Source of the DNA: Brevundimonas poindexterae
Lineage (GTDB): Bacteria > Pseudomonadota > Alphaproteobacteria > Caulobacterales > Caulobacteraceae
Assembly (NCBI RefSeq): GCF_020524625.1
Contig: NZ_JAIVLL010000005.1
Location: 1 to 64,000 of the forward strand
DNA: 64,000 bases
Direction of reading: 5' to 3'
The stretch's first letter is position 1; the number at the start of each line of letters is the position of its first letter. The notes below the pieces were generated by a model that saw only the letters and a program-made list of their open reading frames with translations, was not told the DNA's origin and did no database searches. The translations under genes and the position numbers were made by a program. This document shows, in pieces, positions 8,471 to 18,258 of the stretch.

Positions 8471-9006
8471 TGCCAGGGCTCGTTCCGGAAGGCGGTGGTC
8501 GCGGTCAGGATCGCCTTGCCGTCCCCCATCCGCGACAGGCCCTGCGACAGGAAGGGGGTGAACAGGCTGTGGCGGTACCAGGCCCGGACCAGCATCAGAC
8601 TGCCGGGATCACCGTTGTCATAGCCGAGGCCCGCCTCGCTGAAGGTGCCCCCTGTCGTCGGATCCGGCGGATTGGGATTGGTGAACTGGGGGATTTCGCG
8701 CACGTCGATCGTGACCTTGGCCATGCAGTCACCCGAGAAGATGCTCATGCGCTGGCACATGGCGGTCTTGAACTGGCCAGCGGTGAAGCCCTGGCTATTG
8801 GCCTGACCGGTGCGCACCAGGCGGCCCGTCTCGATGGTGGCGTTCTCGAGCACCGAGTCGAGCACGAAGACAAAGGCCAGTTCGAGCACGGCGAACATCA
8901 TGAAGAAGAAGGGCGCGGCGACCATGGCGAATTCGACTGCGGTCGAGCCGCGCCGCTCGGCCGCAAAGCGGGCCAGGGCCTTTCGGGGTCGCATGGCCCT
9001 CAGCAT
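8467..9006 (-). CDS. TadE/TadF-like minor pilin
   Basis: 179 residues. After a basic N-terminus, ERRGSTAVEFAMVAAPFFF has the Gly/Glu pilin signature followed by a hydrophobic helix (MMFAVLELAFVFVL). The remaining 130 residues hold a Cys pair (AMCQ and GDCM) that could form a disulfide outside the membrane. It is a probable minor pilin of the Tad apparatus, paralogous to the next gene in the operon. The start is taken as ATG 9006; ATG 8994 (MRPRKALARF) is an alternative. Only 3 nt separate it from the upstream secretin-N-like gene. Confidence 0.85.
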   Translation of the reverse strand: MLRAMRPRKALARFAAERRGSTAVEFAMVAAPFFFMMFAVLELAFVFVLDSVLENATIETGRLVRTGQANSQGFTAGQFKTAMCQRMSIFSGDCMAKVTIDVREIPQFTNPNPPDPTTGGTFSEAGLGYDNGDPGSLMLVRAWYRHSLFTPFLSQGLSRMGDGKAILTATTAFRNEPWQ

Positions 9007-9009
9007 GGA

Positions 9010-9408
9010 TCAGGGCGTGCCGGTGGAGCGCTGGGTGGGAGAGCAGGTCGAGCCGCAGGCCATCTCGGTCACCTGACCGCCCCGCCACACGCGCACGCGG
9101 CCCTCGTCACCGGCGCTGACGATGATCTGGCTCTGGAACAGGGTGCGGCCGATGCTGTCGACGGCGACAATCTCGGTGATGCCGTAGCCCTTGCCGGTCA
9201 CATAGAGGGTGTTGGCGTCCACCACGGTAATGTCGGCGATCTGCGGATTGCCGACGATCACCGAGCCGGCGGGGGCGCGCAGCTGGATACGGGCGGTCTG
9301 GTCGATATCGACGCGCAGCGAGTCCTGGGCCAGCGCGGGCGTGGCGAGGGCGGCGCCGAAGACTGCCGCAGCGGCGATCATCAGGGTCTTGGCCATTCGA
9401 CGGAACAT
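9010..9408 (-). CDS. pilus-formation protein, secretin-N-like domain alone
   Basis: 132 residues. MFRRMAKTLMIAAAAVFGA begins a signal peptide ending ATPALAQ. The mature part has the fold pattern of the PF13629-type N-terminal domain of CpaC/RcpA secretins: ARIQLRAPAGSVIVGNPQIA, then TLYVTGKGYGITEIVAVD. CpaC in this window has the matching DARDVIVSNPAVAEAVL. The C-terminus carries two Cys (MACGSTC). With no secretin channel domain it is probably a periplasmic accessory of the Tad secretin. ATG 9408 was chosen because it starts the signal peptide; the longer frame from 9468 is unlikely. Confidence 0.8.
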   Translation of the reverse strand: MFRRMAKTLMIAAAAVFGAALATPALAQDSLRVDIDQTARIQLRAPAGSVIVGNPQIADITVVDANTLYVTGKGYGITEIVAVDSIGRTLFQSQIIVSAGDEGRVRVWRGGQVTEMACGSTCSPTQRSTGTP

Positions 9409-9517
9409 GGGGCGATCAGCCTTCCACTTTTCACAACGGGCGCGCGGGGTGCGCACGCGTATGTGCACACGGAATCCTCAAGAAAGGCTGAAGGGGCGTT
9501 GCCTGTGTTTCTCATAG

Positions 9518-9536
9518 TAAACGCGATGGTAACTAT
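9518..9536 (+). promoter_or_regulatory. degenerate CtrA-box candidate upstream of pilin 1
   Basis: TAAA-N7-GTAA followed by CTAT resembles the CtrA consensus TTAA-N7-TTAA. It lies about 140 bp before the first pilin and 110 bp from the divergent minor-pilin operon. A very similar element precedes the second pilin. Pilin expression in Caulobacter depends on CtrA (known); its use here is inference from a weak match. Confidence 0.3.
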
Positions 9537-9675
9537 GAATATTCGCGCCAAATCCGTTCACTTTACTTGTCCTTAAGCCGTTTGGGGCAGGATGAGCGTG
9601 TAAGGGGGTCAAGCGGGCATAACCGAAGACCCTGATGGTGCAACTGTTAGCTCGCTCAAGAAAAAGGACTATCCA

Positions 9676-9855
9676 ATGACCAAGTTCATCTCGCGTTTTG
9701 CCCAGGACGAATCCGGCGCCACGGCCATCGAGTACGGCCTGATCGCGGCCCTGATCGCCGTCGTCATCATCTCGGCCGTGACCGCGCTCGGCACGACCAT
9801 CAAGACCAAGTTCAATGCCGTCGTGACCGGCATGGGCGGAACCGCCGGCGCCTAA
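9676..9855 (+). CDS. Flp type IVb pilin (copy 1)
   Basis: 59 residues, the major Flp/Tad pilus subunit. The short basic leader MTKFISRFAQDESG is cut after Gly14 by the prepilin peptidase CpaA. The mature chain begins ATAIEYGLIAALIAVV, with the Glu-Tyr pair diagnostic of Flp pilins, and ends TGMGGTAGA. An AAAAAGGA purine-rich stretch precedes the start. The gene is followed by its own rho-independent terminator at 9880-9910. The encoded protein is identical to copy 2 at 10076; the two coding sequences differ by only two synonymous changes. Confidence 0.95.
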   Translation: MTKFISRFAQDESGATAIEYGLIAALIAVVIISAVTALGTTIKTKFNAVVTGMGGTAGA

Positions 9856-9879
9856 GCCGACCGTCTTGAAAACCGCAGG

Positions 9880-9910
9880 GGGGCCGGGGCAGCGATGCTC
9901 CGGCCCCTTT
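9880..9910 (+). terminator. rho-independent terminator after pilin 1
   Basis: Stem GGGGCCGG (9880-9887) pairs with CCGGCCCC (9900-9907) and is followed by TTT. The same hairpin follows the second pilin, so the duplication unit includes it. Confidence 0.8.
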
Positions 9911-9942
9911 CGCTTGTGGACGGTCGTTGAATAAAATCACAG

Positions 9943-9961
9943 TAAATGGCCAAATAACCAT
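9943..9961 (+). promoter_or_regulatory. degenerate CtrA-box candidate upstream of pilin 2
   Basis: TAAA-N7-ATAACCAT lies about 115 bp before the second pilin start. The ATAACCAT half matches the TTAACCAT half-site often seen in CtrA boxes; the first half has one mismatch. Regulation by CtrA is inferred from the pilin context. Confidence 0.35.
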
Positions 9962-10075
9962 TACTTTCGACGGCCTCTTAACTCAGGCGCCCTAGGGTGA
10001 TCGTGCAATCAGGGGGCCGCGCGGGCGACCGTCTCCCCCGTTTCTGCCCGCCAAGGACTGATCAAGAGGATATCC

Positions 10076-10255
10076 ATGACCAAGTTCATCTCGCGTTTTG
10101 CCCAGGACGAATCCGGCGCCACGGCCATTGAGTACGGCCTGATCGCGGCCCTGATCGCCGTCGTCATCATTTCGGCCGTGACCGCGCTCGGCACGACCAT
10201 CAAGACCAAGTTCAATGCCGTCGTGACCGGCATGGGCGGAACCGCCGGCGCCTAA
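10076..10255 (+). CDS. Flp type IVb pilin (copy 2)
   Basis: Second 59-residue Flp pilin, identical in protein sequence to the copy 400 bp upstream: leader MTKFISRFAQDESG, cleavage after Gly14, mature N-terminus ATAIEYGLIAAL. The two DNA copies differ only at two Ile codons (ATC to ATT). The sequence just after the stop (GCCGACCGTC-TGAAAACCGCAG, plus the terminator) is also conserved. The upstream sequences are unlike each other apart from the CtrA-like elements, so the duplicated unit starts near the ATG. An AAGAGGATATCC leader holds the ribosome-binding site. Confidence 0.95.
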   Translation: MTKFISRFAQDESGATAIEYGLIAALIAVVIISAVTALGTTIKTKFNAVVTGMGGTAGA

Positions 10256-10278
10256 GCCGACCGTCCTGAAAACCGCAG

Positions 10279-10311
10279 AAGGGCCGGGGCAGCGATGCTC
10301 CGGCCCTTTTT
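10279..10311 (+). terminator. rho-independent terminator after pilin 2
   Basis: AAGGGCCGG (10279-10287) pairs with CCGGCCCTT (10300-10308), followed by a T run. It is homologous to the hairpin after pilin 1 and separates the abundant pilin message from cpaA. Confidence 0.85.
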
Positions 10312-10372
10312 CGTTGCGCGACGCCCGGGTCGGGCAACGTCGTTTTAACGCGTGGATGGCAAGGATGACGGC

Positions 10373-10888
10373 ATGGACACACTGACCCTGACGCTTCTGG
10401 CCTGTCTGCCGGCCCTGGTCATCATCGCGGGCCTCAAGGACCTGACGTCGATGACCATTCCGAACTGGATCTCGCTGATCCTGATCGGGGCCTTCTTTCC
10501 CGCGGCCTGGGCCGTGGGACTGCCGCTGCCGACGGTCGCCGCCCATGTCGGCGTCGCATTGCTGGCCCTGTTTGTCGGCGCGGGCATGTTCGCCCTGCGC
10601 TGGATCGGCGGCGGGGATGCCAAGCTGATGGCGGCTTCCTGCCTGTGGCTGGGCGTGACCGGGTCGGGCTACTTCCTGTTGTGGACCGGCATCGCCGGGG
10701 GTCTGTTCTGTCTGGCCCTGATCTTTGCCCGCTTCCATGCGCGGCCGTATCTGTCGGGCGTGCCCGGCTGGGTGTCGGAGTTGATGCAGCCCAAGGGCGA
10801 CATTCCCTATGGCGTGGCCATCGCGGCCGGCGCCCTGCTGGCCTATCCGGCCAGCACCATGATCGAGCGGTTCGCCGCCGGCTTCTGA
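10373..10888 (+). CDS. cpaA: prepilin peptidase CpaA
   Basis: 171-residue inner-membrane aspartyl protease (A24 family, short form without the methylase domain) that removes the leader from Flp pilins and TadE/F pseudopilins. The two catalytic Asp are visible: Asp23 in GLKDLTSMTIPNW and Asp82 in the GxGD motif (WIGGGDAKL). Four or more hydrophobic helices surround them. ATG 10373 has AAGGA 8 nt upstream and was chosen over an in-frame GTG at 10352. It stands between the pilin terminator and the cpaB promoter region. Confidence 0.93.
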   Translation: MDTLTLTLLACLPALVIIAGLKDLTSMTIPNWISLILIGAFFPAAWAVGLPLPTVAAHVGVALLALFVGAGMFALRWIGGGDAKLMAASCLWLGVTGSGYFLLWTGIAGGLFCLALIFARFHARPYLSGVPGWVSELMQPKGDIPYGVAIAAGALLAYPASTMIERFAAGF

Positions 10889-10902
10889 GCAAAAGGTCTT
10901 CC

Positions 10903-10978
10903 GGAATCCGCGTTTAGGGGTGCGTTAACTCCGACCCTCCATGGTCGTTAACGCTTGGGTGGTCTGGCCTGTGATTCG
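10903..10978 (+). promoter_or_regulatory. cpaB operon promoter region: GANTC sites and TTAA inverted repeat
   Basis: The gap before cpaB holds GANTC (CcrM methylation) sites GAATC near 10903 and GATTC near 10974. It also holds an inverted pair GCGTTAAC (10922-10929) / GTTAACGC (10947-10954). The TTAA cores are CtrA-like half sites, but the spacing is not the usual N7, so the regulator is uncertain. No clear -35/-10 pair was recognised. Confidence 0.3.
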
Positions 10979-11006
10979 GTCGGCCGCTCGCCGCTGGAGA
11001 CCGTGG

Positions 11007-11927
11007 ATGAAACCCGCCCGCATCATCGTGATCTGTGTCGCGGCCGTTTCTGCGATCGGCCTGGCGCTGGTCGTGCGCGCCATGGGCTCGTCCTCGGGAC
11101 AGCCGACCACGCCCGCCGCCGCCGAGGCCCCCGCCGAACCCCAGGAACCCATGGCCAAGGTTCTGGTCGCGGCCCGCGATCTGGAGCCCGGCAGCCGACT
11201 GGCCGCCGCCGACATGGTCTGGAAGGACTGGGCGATCAGCGCCGTGGACGCCAGCTATGTGACCGACGGCACCGTCCCCATCCCCTCGCAGGGTCAGGTG
11301 GCGCCCGCGCGCGACAAGCCCGACGGCGCCGTCGCCCGGGTGGCGCGCGCGGCGACCGAAGTGGTGACCCAGGCCTCGAAATCGGACTTCGTCGGTTCGG
11401 TCGTGCGCGAACCCATTCTGGCCGGAGAGCCGATCGTGGCGCGCAAGGTCGTGCCGGCCGGCGACAGCGGCTATATGGCCGCCTATCTCGAGCCCGGCAT
11501 GCGCGCCATGGCGATCCGCGTGACGGTCGAGACCGCCGCCGGCGGCTTCATCCTGCCCGGCGACCGGGTGGATGTGCTGCTCACCCGCGAGACGACGCTC
11601 GGCAATATGGGCGCCCAGGAAGGCGACCGCCCGCGCTTCACCTCCTCGACCGTGCTGGTCAACGTCAAGGTTCTGGCCATCGATCAGGCCACCCGCGTCT
11701 CGGACAATGAACAGGCCGTGGTCGGTGCGACCGCGACGCTGGAAGTCCGCCCCGGCGATGCCGAGGCCCTCGCGCTCGCCAAGTCGGAGGGCGAGCTGAG
11801 CCTGGTCCTGCGCTCCTATGCCGACACCGGCGGTCCCTCGGGCCGCACGGGCGCCGTGGCCACGGCCCAGGGCGGGTCGGTGCGGGTCTATCGCGGCGGT
11901 GAAACCGAAGTGGTGGTGGTCCAATGA
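11007..11927 (+). CDS. cpaB: Flp pilus assembly protein CpaB/RcpC
   Basis: 306 residues. An N-terminal membrane anchor (residues 4-24, ARIIVICVAAVSAIGLALVV) is followed by a periplasmic SAF domain (AKVLVAARDLEPGSRLAAAD) and the RcpC region with ITLPGDRVD-like FILPGDRVDVLL. It helps assemble the secretin and pilus in the periplasm. ATG 11007 follows a GGAGA sequence; the longer frame from 10941 overlaps the promoter elements. The stop overlaps the cpaC start (ATGA). It is first gene of the cpaBCDEF-tadBC operon. Confidence 0.92.
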   Translation: MKPARIIVICVAAVSAIGLALVVRAMGSSSGQPTTPAAAEAPAEPQEPMAKVLVAARDLEPGSRLAAADMVWKDWAISAVDASYVTDGTVPIPSQGQVAPARDKPDGAVARVARAATEVVTQASKSDFVGSVVREPILAGEPIVARKVVPAGDSGYMAAYLEPGMRAMAIRVTVETAAGGFILPGDRVDVLLTRETTLGNMGAQEGDRPRFTSSTVLVNVKVLAIDQATRVSDNEQAVVGATATLEVRPGDAEALALAKSEGELSLVLRSYADTGGPSGRTGAVATAQGGSVRVYRGGETEVVVVQ

Positions 11928-13357
11928 GCCGTCTCACACAGATTGTCCGACAGGGGGCTGCGGCCCTCGTGGCCCTGTCCATGGTGACGGTCGGCCTGCC
12001 CCTGCCCGTGCAAACCGCGCAGGCCCAGAGCCGCGAAGTGGTGACCATGGGCACTGGCACCCGTCTGGTCAGCCTGCCGCGCGGGACGTCGATGGCGGTC
12101 GACCTGCCCAATGACGCGCGCGACGTCATCGTCTCCAATCCGGCGGTGGCCGAGGCAGTGCTGCATTCGCCGCGCCGCATCACCATCATCGGTCTGGCCC
12201 CGGGCGAGACGGATGCCGTCTTCCTCGATGCGGCCGGTCGCTCCATCCTGACCCTGCGGATCCGCGTCGATGCCGGCGTCAGCGCGCTTCAGGACACGCT
12301 CAGCCGCGTGCTGCCCGGCACTGACGTGCGGGCCGAGGCCGTCAATGACCGCATCCTGCTGACCGGCACGGTCTCCAGCCCCGGCGAGGCCGATCGCGTG
12401 ACCCAGATCGCGGCAGCCTTCGTCGACGCGCCCGAGAAGATCATCAACATGATGACGATCACCGGTTCGGACCAGGTGATGGTGCGCGCCCGGGTGATCG
12501 AGGTGCAGCGCACCGCGGTCAAGCAGCTGGGTCTGGACGTGACCGCCATTCTGGACACGGTGGGCGACGGTCTGCAGCTGACAAACTCGGCGACCTTCGG
12601 CGTGTCCGGCAGCCAGCTGGGTGGCGGCAACCTGCGCTACACCGACGCCAACAACGACGGCGAAGGCATGACCGGCACTATCCGCGCCTTCGAGCGCGCG
12701 GGTCTGGTGCGGGTGCTGGCCGAACCCAATGCCACCTCGGTCTCGGGCGAGAATGCCGAATTCCTGGCCGGTGGCGAATTCCCTGTGCCGGTCGGGCGCG
12801 ACGACCGCGGCAATATCCTGATCGAGTTCAAGCCCTACGGCGTGCGGCTGGCCTTCCGGCCGATCGTGCTGTCGGGCGGACGCATCTCGCTGCAGCTGTC
12901 GACCGAGGTGTCGGAACTGACCACCTCGGGCGCCTTTACGCTCGGCGGGACCGCCGACAATGCCTTGGTCATCCCGGCCCTGAACGTGCGTCGCGCCTCC
13001 TCAACCGTCGAACTGCCCTCGGGCGGGTCGCTGATGATCGCGGGCCTGCTGCGCGAGGACACCCGCCAGAACCTGGACCAGCTTCCGGTGCTGGGTGACA
13101 TCCCCGTGGCCGGCGGCCTGTTCCGCTCGCGGGACTATCTGTCGAACGAGACCGAGCTGGTGATCATCCTCGAGGCCTACATCGTCTCGCCGACCAGTCC
13201 GGACCGGCTGCAGACCCCGGCGGACGGGATCGCCATCGCGGGCGACGCCTCGACCCTGTTGTTCGGCCAGCTGACCCGCACCTATGGCCCGCCGCGCCAG
13301 ACCGGCGACGAGGCCCCGGCCCGCTGGGTCGGTCCCGTCGGCTATGTGATCGAATGA
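11924..13357 (+). CDS. cpaC: Tad secretin CpaC/RcpA
   Basis: 477-residue outer-membrane channel through which the Flp pilus leaves the cell. A signal peptide (about 36 residues, ending QTAQAQS) is followed by the pilus N-terminal domain (DARDVIVSNPAVAEAVL), a BON-like domain with VNDRILLTGTVSSPGEADRV, and the secretin domain. That last domain has LAEPNATSVSGENAEFLAGG, the pore motif EFPVPVG and the late VPVLGD-like QLPVLGDIPVAGGLFRS. The start overlaps cpaB and the stop overlaps cpaD. Domain order and length are normal for the family. Confidence 0.95.
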   Translation: MSRLTQIVRQGAAALVALSMVTVGLPLPVQTAQAQSREVVTMGTGTRLVSLPRGTSMAVDLPNDARDVIVSNPAVAEAVLHSPRRITIIGLAPGETDAVFLDAAGRSILTLRIRVDAGVSALQDTLSRVLPGTDVRAEAVNDRILLTGTVSSPGEADRVTQIAAAFVDAPEKIINMMTITGSDQVMVRARVIEVQRTAVKQLGLDVTAILDTVGDGLQLTNSATFGVSGSQLGGGNLRYTDANNDGEGMTGTIRAFERAGLVRVLAEPNATSVSGENAEFLAGGEFPVPVGRDDRGNILIEFKPYGVRLAFRPIVLSGGRISLQLSTEVSELTTSGAFTLGGTADNALVIPALNVRRASSTVELPSGGSLMIAGLLREDTRQNLDQLPVLGDIPVAGGLFRSRDYLSNETELVIILEAYIVSPTSPDRLQTPADGIAIAGDASTLLFGQLTRTYGPPRQTGDEAPARWVGPVGYVIE

Positions 13358-13368
13358 GGACGGAGACG

Positions 13369-14046
13369 ATGCCCCGCACCCCCCGCACCCTCGCTGTTCT
13401 GGCCGCTACTGCGGCGGCGCTGGCCCTCTCCGCCTGTGGCGGCGCCGGGGCCGGTGGCGTGCGCCCGCTGACGCCCGTCTCGCAGTACTACATGCAGGTC
13501 GAGCCCGGCATCGACCGCATCGCCCTGGCCGTCCACGACCAGGGCATGTCTGCCAATCAGTCTGCGGCCATCGACGCCATGGTCCAGCGCTACTGGGCCA
13601 CGGGCACCGGCGGCGTGTTTGTCCAGGCCCCCGGCATCGGCGATGCGGTGACGGCCGACATGGCCTGGTCGATCCGCTCGGCCCTGATCGCGCGCGGGAT
13701 TCCGGAAGGCCGGATCCGCATGGAGGGCTATGACGCCCCGGACGCCCGGGCGCCGGTGCTGATCGGTTTTGACACCGTCCAGGCGGTGATCCCGAACTGT
13801 GCAGCCGTGAACAGTGCGGGGCGCCCACGCTATTCCAACGCCCCGTCGCCCGGCCTCGGCTGTGCGGTGACCGCCAATATGGCCGCCCAGATCGACGATC
13901 CGCGCGACATCGTGCGGCCGCGCGCCATGACGCCCGCCGACTCGGGCCGGGCCGCCGTCGTCTTCCAGAACTACCGGGCCGGCGAGCCCACCTCGGCCCC
14001 GCAGGACGAGCTGGTCAGCGGTCGTATCGCGCGAGCGGTGGAATAG
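13369..14046 (+). CDS. cpaD: pilus assembly lipoprotein CpaD
   Basis: About 225 residues. A lipoprotein signal peptide ends in the lipobox ALSAC, then CGGAGAGGV. The family's conserved segment is present in the second half: PNCAAVNSAG and the NAPSPGLGCAVTANMAAQI stretch with two Cys, followed by DPRDIVRPRAMTP. CpaD is an outer-membrane lipoprotein needed for pilus biogenesis. ATG 13369 is preceded by GGAG 7 nt upstream; an alternative ATG at 13354 overlaps the cpaC stop and adds five residues. It is seven nt upstream of cpaE. Confidence 0.92.
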   Translation: MPRTPRTLAVLAATAAALALSACGGAGAGGVRPLTPVSQYYMQVEPGIDRIALAVHDQGMSANQSAAIDAMVQRYWATGTGGVFVQAPGIGDAVTADMAWSIRSALIARGIPEGRIRMEGYDAPDARAPVLIGFDTVQAVIPNCAAVNSAGRPRYSNAPSPGLGCAVTANMAAQIDDPRDIVRPRAMTPADSGRAAVVFQNYRAGEPTSAPQDELVSGRIARAVE

Positions 14047-14053
14047 GGGCCCG

Positions 14054-15616
14054 ATGAACGCCGCAGCCTTTCCCCGACCTGAAGACGCCTTCGACGCGGA
14101 TCTGGACGATGCCTTCGATCTGGACATGAGCTATGCCCGGCCGGGCGAGGCCGCGCCCGCGCCTGCCGCCCAACGGTCTGAGCCTCGGCCGTCGCATGAG
14201 CCGCTGCAGTTCACCGCGCCGATCGGCAGCGAACCGGCCGGCTTTCCGTCGACGCCCGCGCCGGCCGCCTTCCCGTCTGAGCCTGAGACCTTCAATCCGG
14301 TGGGCGAGCTGGTGGCCGGGGCCTCGGCTGCGCTCGCTCCCATTGAGTCGGCCCTGCCCGAAATCGCCTCGACGACCGGCTATGGCCAGCCCGATCCCTC
14401 GGGTGTATCGATCCCGCGCATCGCCATCCATGTGTTTGCCGAGCGTCAGGACACGCTGGCCGCCGCCGACCGGGCGGGCAAGGACCGGCGCATGTCGCGC
14501 GCCACCACCCACATCCGCGTGGGCGGCATTCCGGCGGCCATCGAGACCTACGCGAACGAGCCGACCCCGCCGCTGATCATCGTCGAATGCCTCAAGGACC
14601 CGCATTCCCTGCTGGCCGAGATCGACGCCCTGGCCGAGGTCTGCGACGCCGGCACCAAGGTGGTGGTGATCGGCGCCACCAATGACATCCTGCTGTTCCG
14701 CGAACTGATGCGCCGGGGGGTCAGCGAATATCTGGTCGCGCCGTTGCAGCCGCTGCAGCTGATCGCCGCGATCGGCGGACTGTTCTCGGACCCGGCCCAG
14801 CCGTTCGTCGGTCGCTCGATCGCCTTCGTCGGAGCCCGCGGCGGGACGGGGGCCTCCTCCATCGCGCACAACACCGCCTATGCGATGAGCGAGCGGATCG
14901 GCGCCAATACAGTGATCGTCGACTACGACCTGCCGTTCGGCACGGCCGGGCTGGACTTTAACCAGGACCCCCTGAACGGCGTGGCCGATGCGCTGAGCCA
15001 GCCGGACCGACTGGACGCCACCCTGCTGGACCGGATGATGGTGCGCTGCACGGACAAGCTCAGCCTGTTCGCTGCGCCCGCCACGCTCGACACCGACTGG
15101 GACATCTCGGTCGAGGCGTTCGAGGAAGTCACCACCCGGATCCGCTCGACCGCGCCGTTCGTGGTGCTGGACCTGCCGCACATCTGGAGCGGCTGGATGC
15201 GCCGCAGCCTGATCTCGGCGGACGAGGTCGTCGTGGTGGCCACGCCCGATCTGGCGTCGCTGCGCAATGCCAAGAACATGATCGACCTGATCCGTCAGGG
15301 CCGCCCCAATGACGCGCCGCCGCGGCTGGTGCTCAATCAGGTCGGCGTGCCTGGACGTCCCGAAATTCCGGCCAAGGACTTTGGCGCGGCGCTGGGAGTC
15401 CACCCCAGTCTGGTCATTCCGTTCGAGCCCAAGGTGTTCGGCACGGCGGCCAATAACGGCCAGATGGTTCTGGACCTGAACGACAAGTCCAAGTCTGCCG
15501 CCGCCTTCCAGACCCTGGCCCAGATCGTGTCGTGCCGGGAACTGCCGGTCGTGGCCGGGCCGAAGGCCAAGGCCAAGGGCGGCTCGTTGTTCGGCAATCT
15601 GTTCAAGAAGGGCTGA
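14054..15616 (+). CDS. cpaE: pilus assembly ATPase-like protein CpaE/TadZ
   Basis: 520 residues. A disordered Pro/Ala-rich N-terminus (to about 130) is followed by an atypical receiver-like domain (about 150-250) and a ParA/MinD-like domain from about residue 255. The phosphate loop reads GARGGTGASS (260-269), a deviant Walker A lacking the usual Lys in GKT. VIVDYDLPFGTAGLDF and VVLDLPHIWSGWM are the switch-like Asp segments. CpaE/TadZ places the pilus machine at the cell pole. The C-terminus GGSLFGNLFKKG is basic. It is immediately upstream of cpaF. Confidence 0.93.
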   Translation: MNAAAFPRPEDAFDADLDDAFDLDMSYARPGEAAPAPAAQRSEPRPSHEPLQFTAPIGSEPAGFPSTPAPAAFPSEPETFNPVGELVAGASAALAPIESALPEIASTTGYGQPDPSGVSIPRIAIHVFAERQDTLAAADRAGKDRRMSRATTHIRVGGIPAAIETYANEPTPPLIIVECLKDPHSLLAEIDALAEVCDAGTKVVVIGATNDILLFRELMRRGVSEYLVAPLQPLQLIAAIGGLFSDPAQPFVGRSIAFVGARGGTGASSIAHNTAYAMSERIGANTVIVDYDLPFGTAGLDFNQDPLNGVADALSQPDRLDATLLDRMMVRCTDKLSLFAAPATLDTDWDISVEAFEEVTTRIRSTAPFVVLDLPHIWSGWMRRSLISADEVVVVATPDLASLRNAKNMIDLIRQGRPNDAPPRLVLNQVGVPGRPEIPAKDFGAALGVHPSLVIPFEPKVFGTAANNGQMVLDLNDKSKSAAAFQTLAQIVSCRELPVVAGPKAKAKGGSLFGNLFKKG

Positions 15617-15624
15617 CCGCTCCG

Positions 15625-17265
<1,641 letters not shown>

Positions 17266-17270
17266 GGCCG

Positions 17271-18245
17271 ATGCTGGCACTTCTCGCGGCCGTTCTCGCC
17301 TTCGTTACCATTGGCTCGGTCGGCTGGGTGCTGGTCGGGGGCGATGACTCGAGCGCCCAGGCGGTCAAGCGCGCCCAGACCTTCGGCGGTCCCAAGGTCG
17401 ATCAGGCCCGCGCCAAGAAGGCCGCCGCCAACACGCCCGAGGCGCGCCGCAAGCAGATCGTCGACCAGCTGCAGGACGCCGAAAAGGCCCAACGCAAGGC
17501 GCGGATGACGTTGAAGGCCCGCATTCGTCATGCCGGGCTGAACATGAATGTCCGGACCTTCTGGATCTTCAGCGGCGGGCTGGGGGTCACGGCCCTGCTG
17601 ATGAGCCTGCTGTTCGGGCTGAACATCCTGCTGGGCGTGGGCCTGGCCATGATCTTCGGACTGGGTCTGCCGCGCTGGGTGCTGTCCTTCCTCGCCAAGC
17701 GGCGCATGAAGAAGTTCTCGAACCTGTTCGCCGACGCGGTCGATGTGATCGTGCGGGGCATCAAGTCGGGTCTGCCCGTCCACGACTGCTTCAAGATCAT
17801 CGCGCGCGAGAGCCCGGCGCCGCTGGGGCCGGAGTTCCAGAAACTGGTCGAGGGGCTGGGGGTCGGCATGACCCTCTCGGAAGCGCTCAACAAGATGTAC
17901 GAGCGGATGCCGACGCCCGAGCTGAAGTTCTTCGCGATCGTCATGGCCATCCAGCAGAAGACCGGCGGCAACCTGGCCGAGGCGCTGAGCAATCTGTCGT
18001 CCGTGCTGCGCGCGCGGCGGATGATGGGCGAGAAGATCAAGGCCCTGTCGTCGGAGGCCACGGCCTCGGCCGGCATCATCGGCTCGCTGCCGCCGGCGGT
18101 GATGATCCTCGTGACCCTGACCACCCCGGCCTACATGATGCTGCTGTTCACCGACCCGCGCGGGCAGTTCATGCTGCTGGTCGCCGTCGCCATGATGACC
18201 ATGGGCATCTTCGTCATGAAGAAGATGATCGCGTTCAAGTTCTGA
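17271..18245 (+). CDS. tadB: Tad inner-membrane platform protein TadB
   Basis: 324 residues with one N-terminal membrane helix, a cytosolic linker (VKRAQTFGGPKVDQ onward), two central helices, then the T2SSF (GspF-like) domain: FADAVDVIVRGIKSGLPVHD and GMTLSEALNKMYERMP are the typical T2SSF helices. Two C-terminal helices close the protein. With TadC it forms the platform on which CpaF acts. It lies 5 nt after cpaF. The start is ATG 17271, placing the first helix at residues 2-22. Confidence 0.93.
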   Translation: MLALLAAVLAFVTIGSVGWVLVGGDDSSAQAVKRAQTFGGPKVDQARAKKAAANTPEARRKQIVDQLQDAEKAQRKARMTLKARIRHAGLNMNVRTFWIFSGGLGVTALLMSLLFGLNILLGVGLAMIFGLGLPRWVLSFLAKRRMKKFSNLFADAVDVIVRGIKSGLPVHDCFKIIARESPAPLGPEFQKLVEGLGVGMTLSEALNKMYERMPTPELKFFAIVMAIQQKTGGNLAEALSNLSSVLRARRMMGEKIKALSSEATASAGIIGSLPPAVMILVTLTTPAYMMLLFTDPRGQFMLLVAVAMMTMGIFVMKKMIAFKF

Positions 18246-18258
18246 TGGCCCGGCACCC

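Noticed and set aside
9676..10255. Pilin pair as an assembly duplication
   Set aside because: Two synonymous differences and unlike upstream sequences show that they are distinct copies, though resequencing would settle it.
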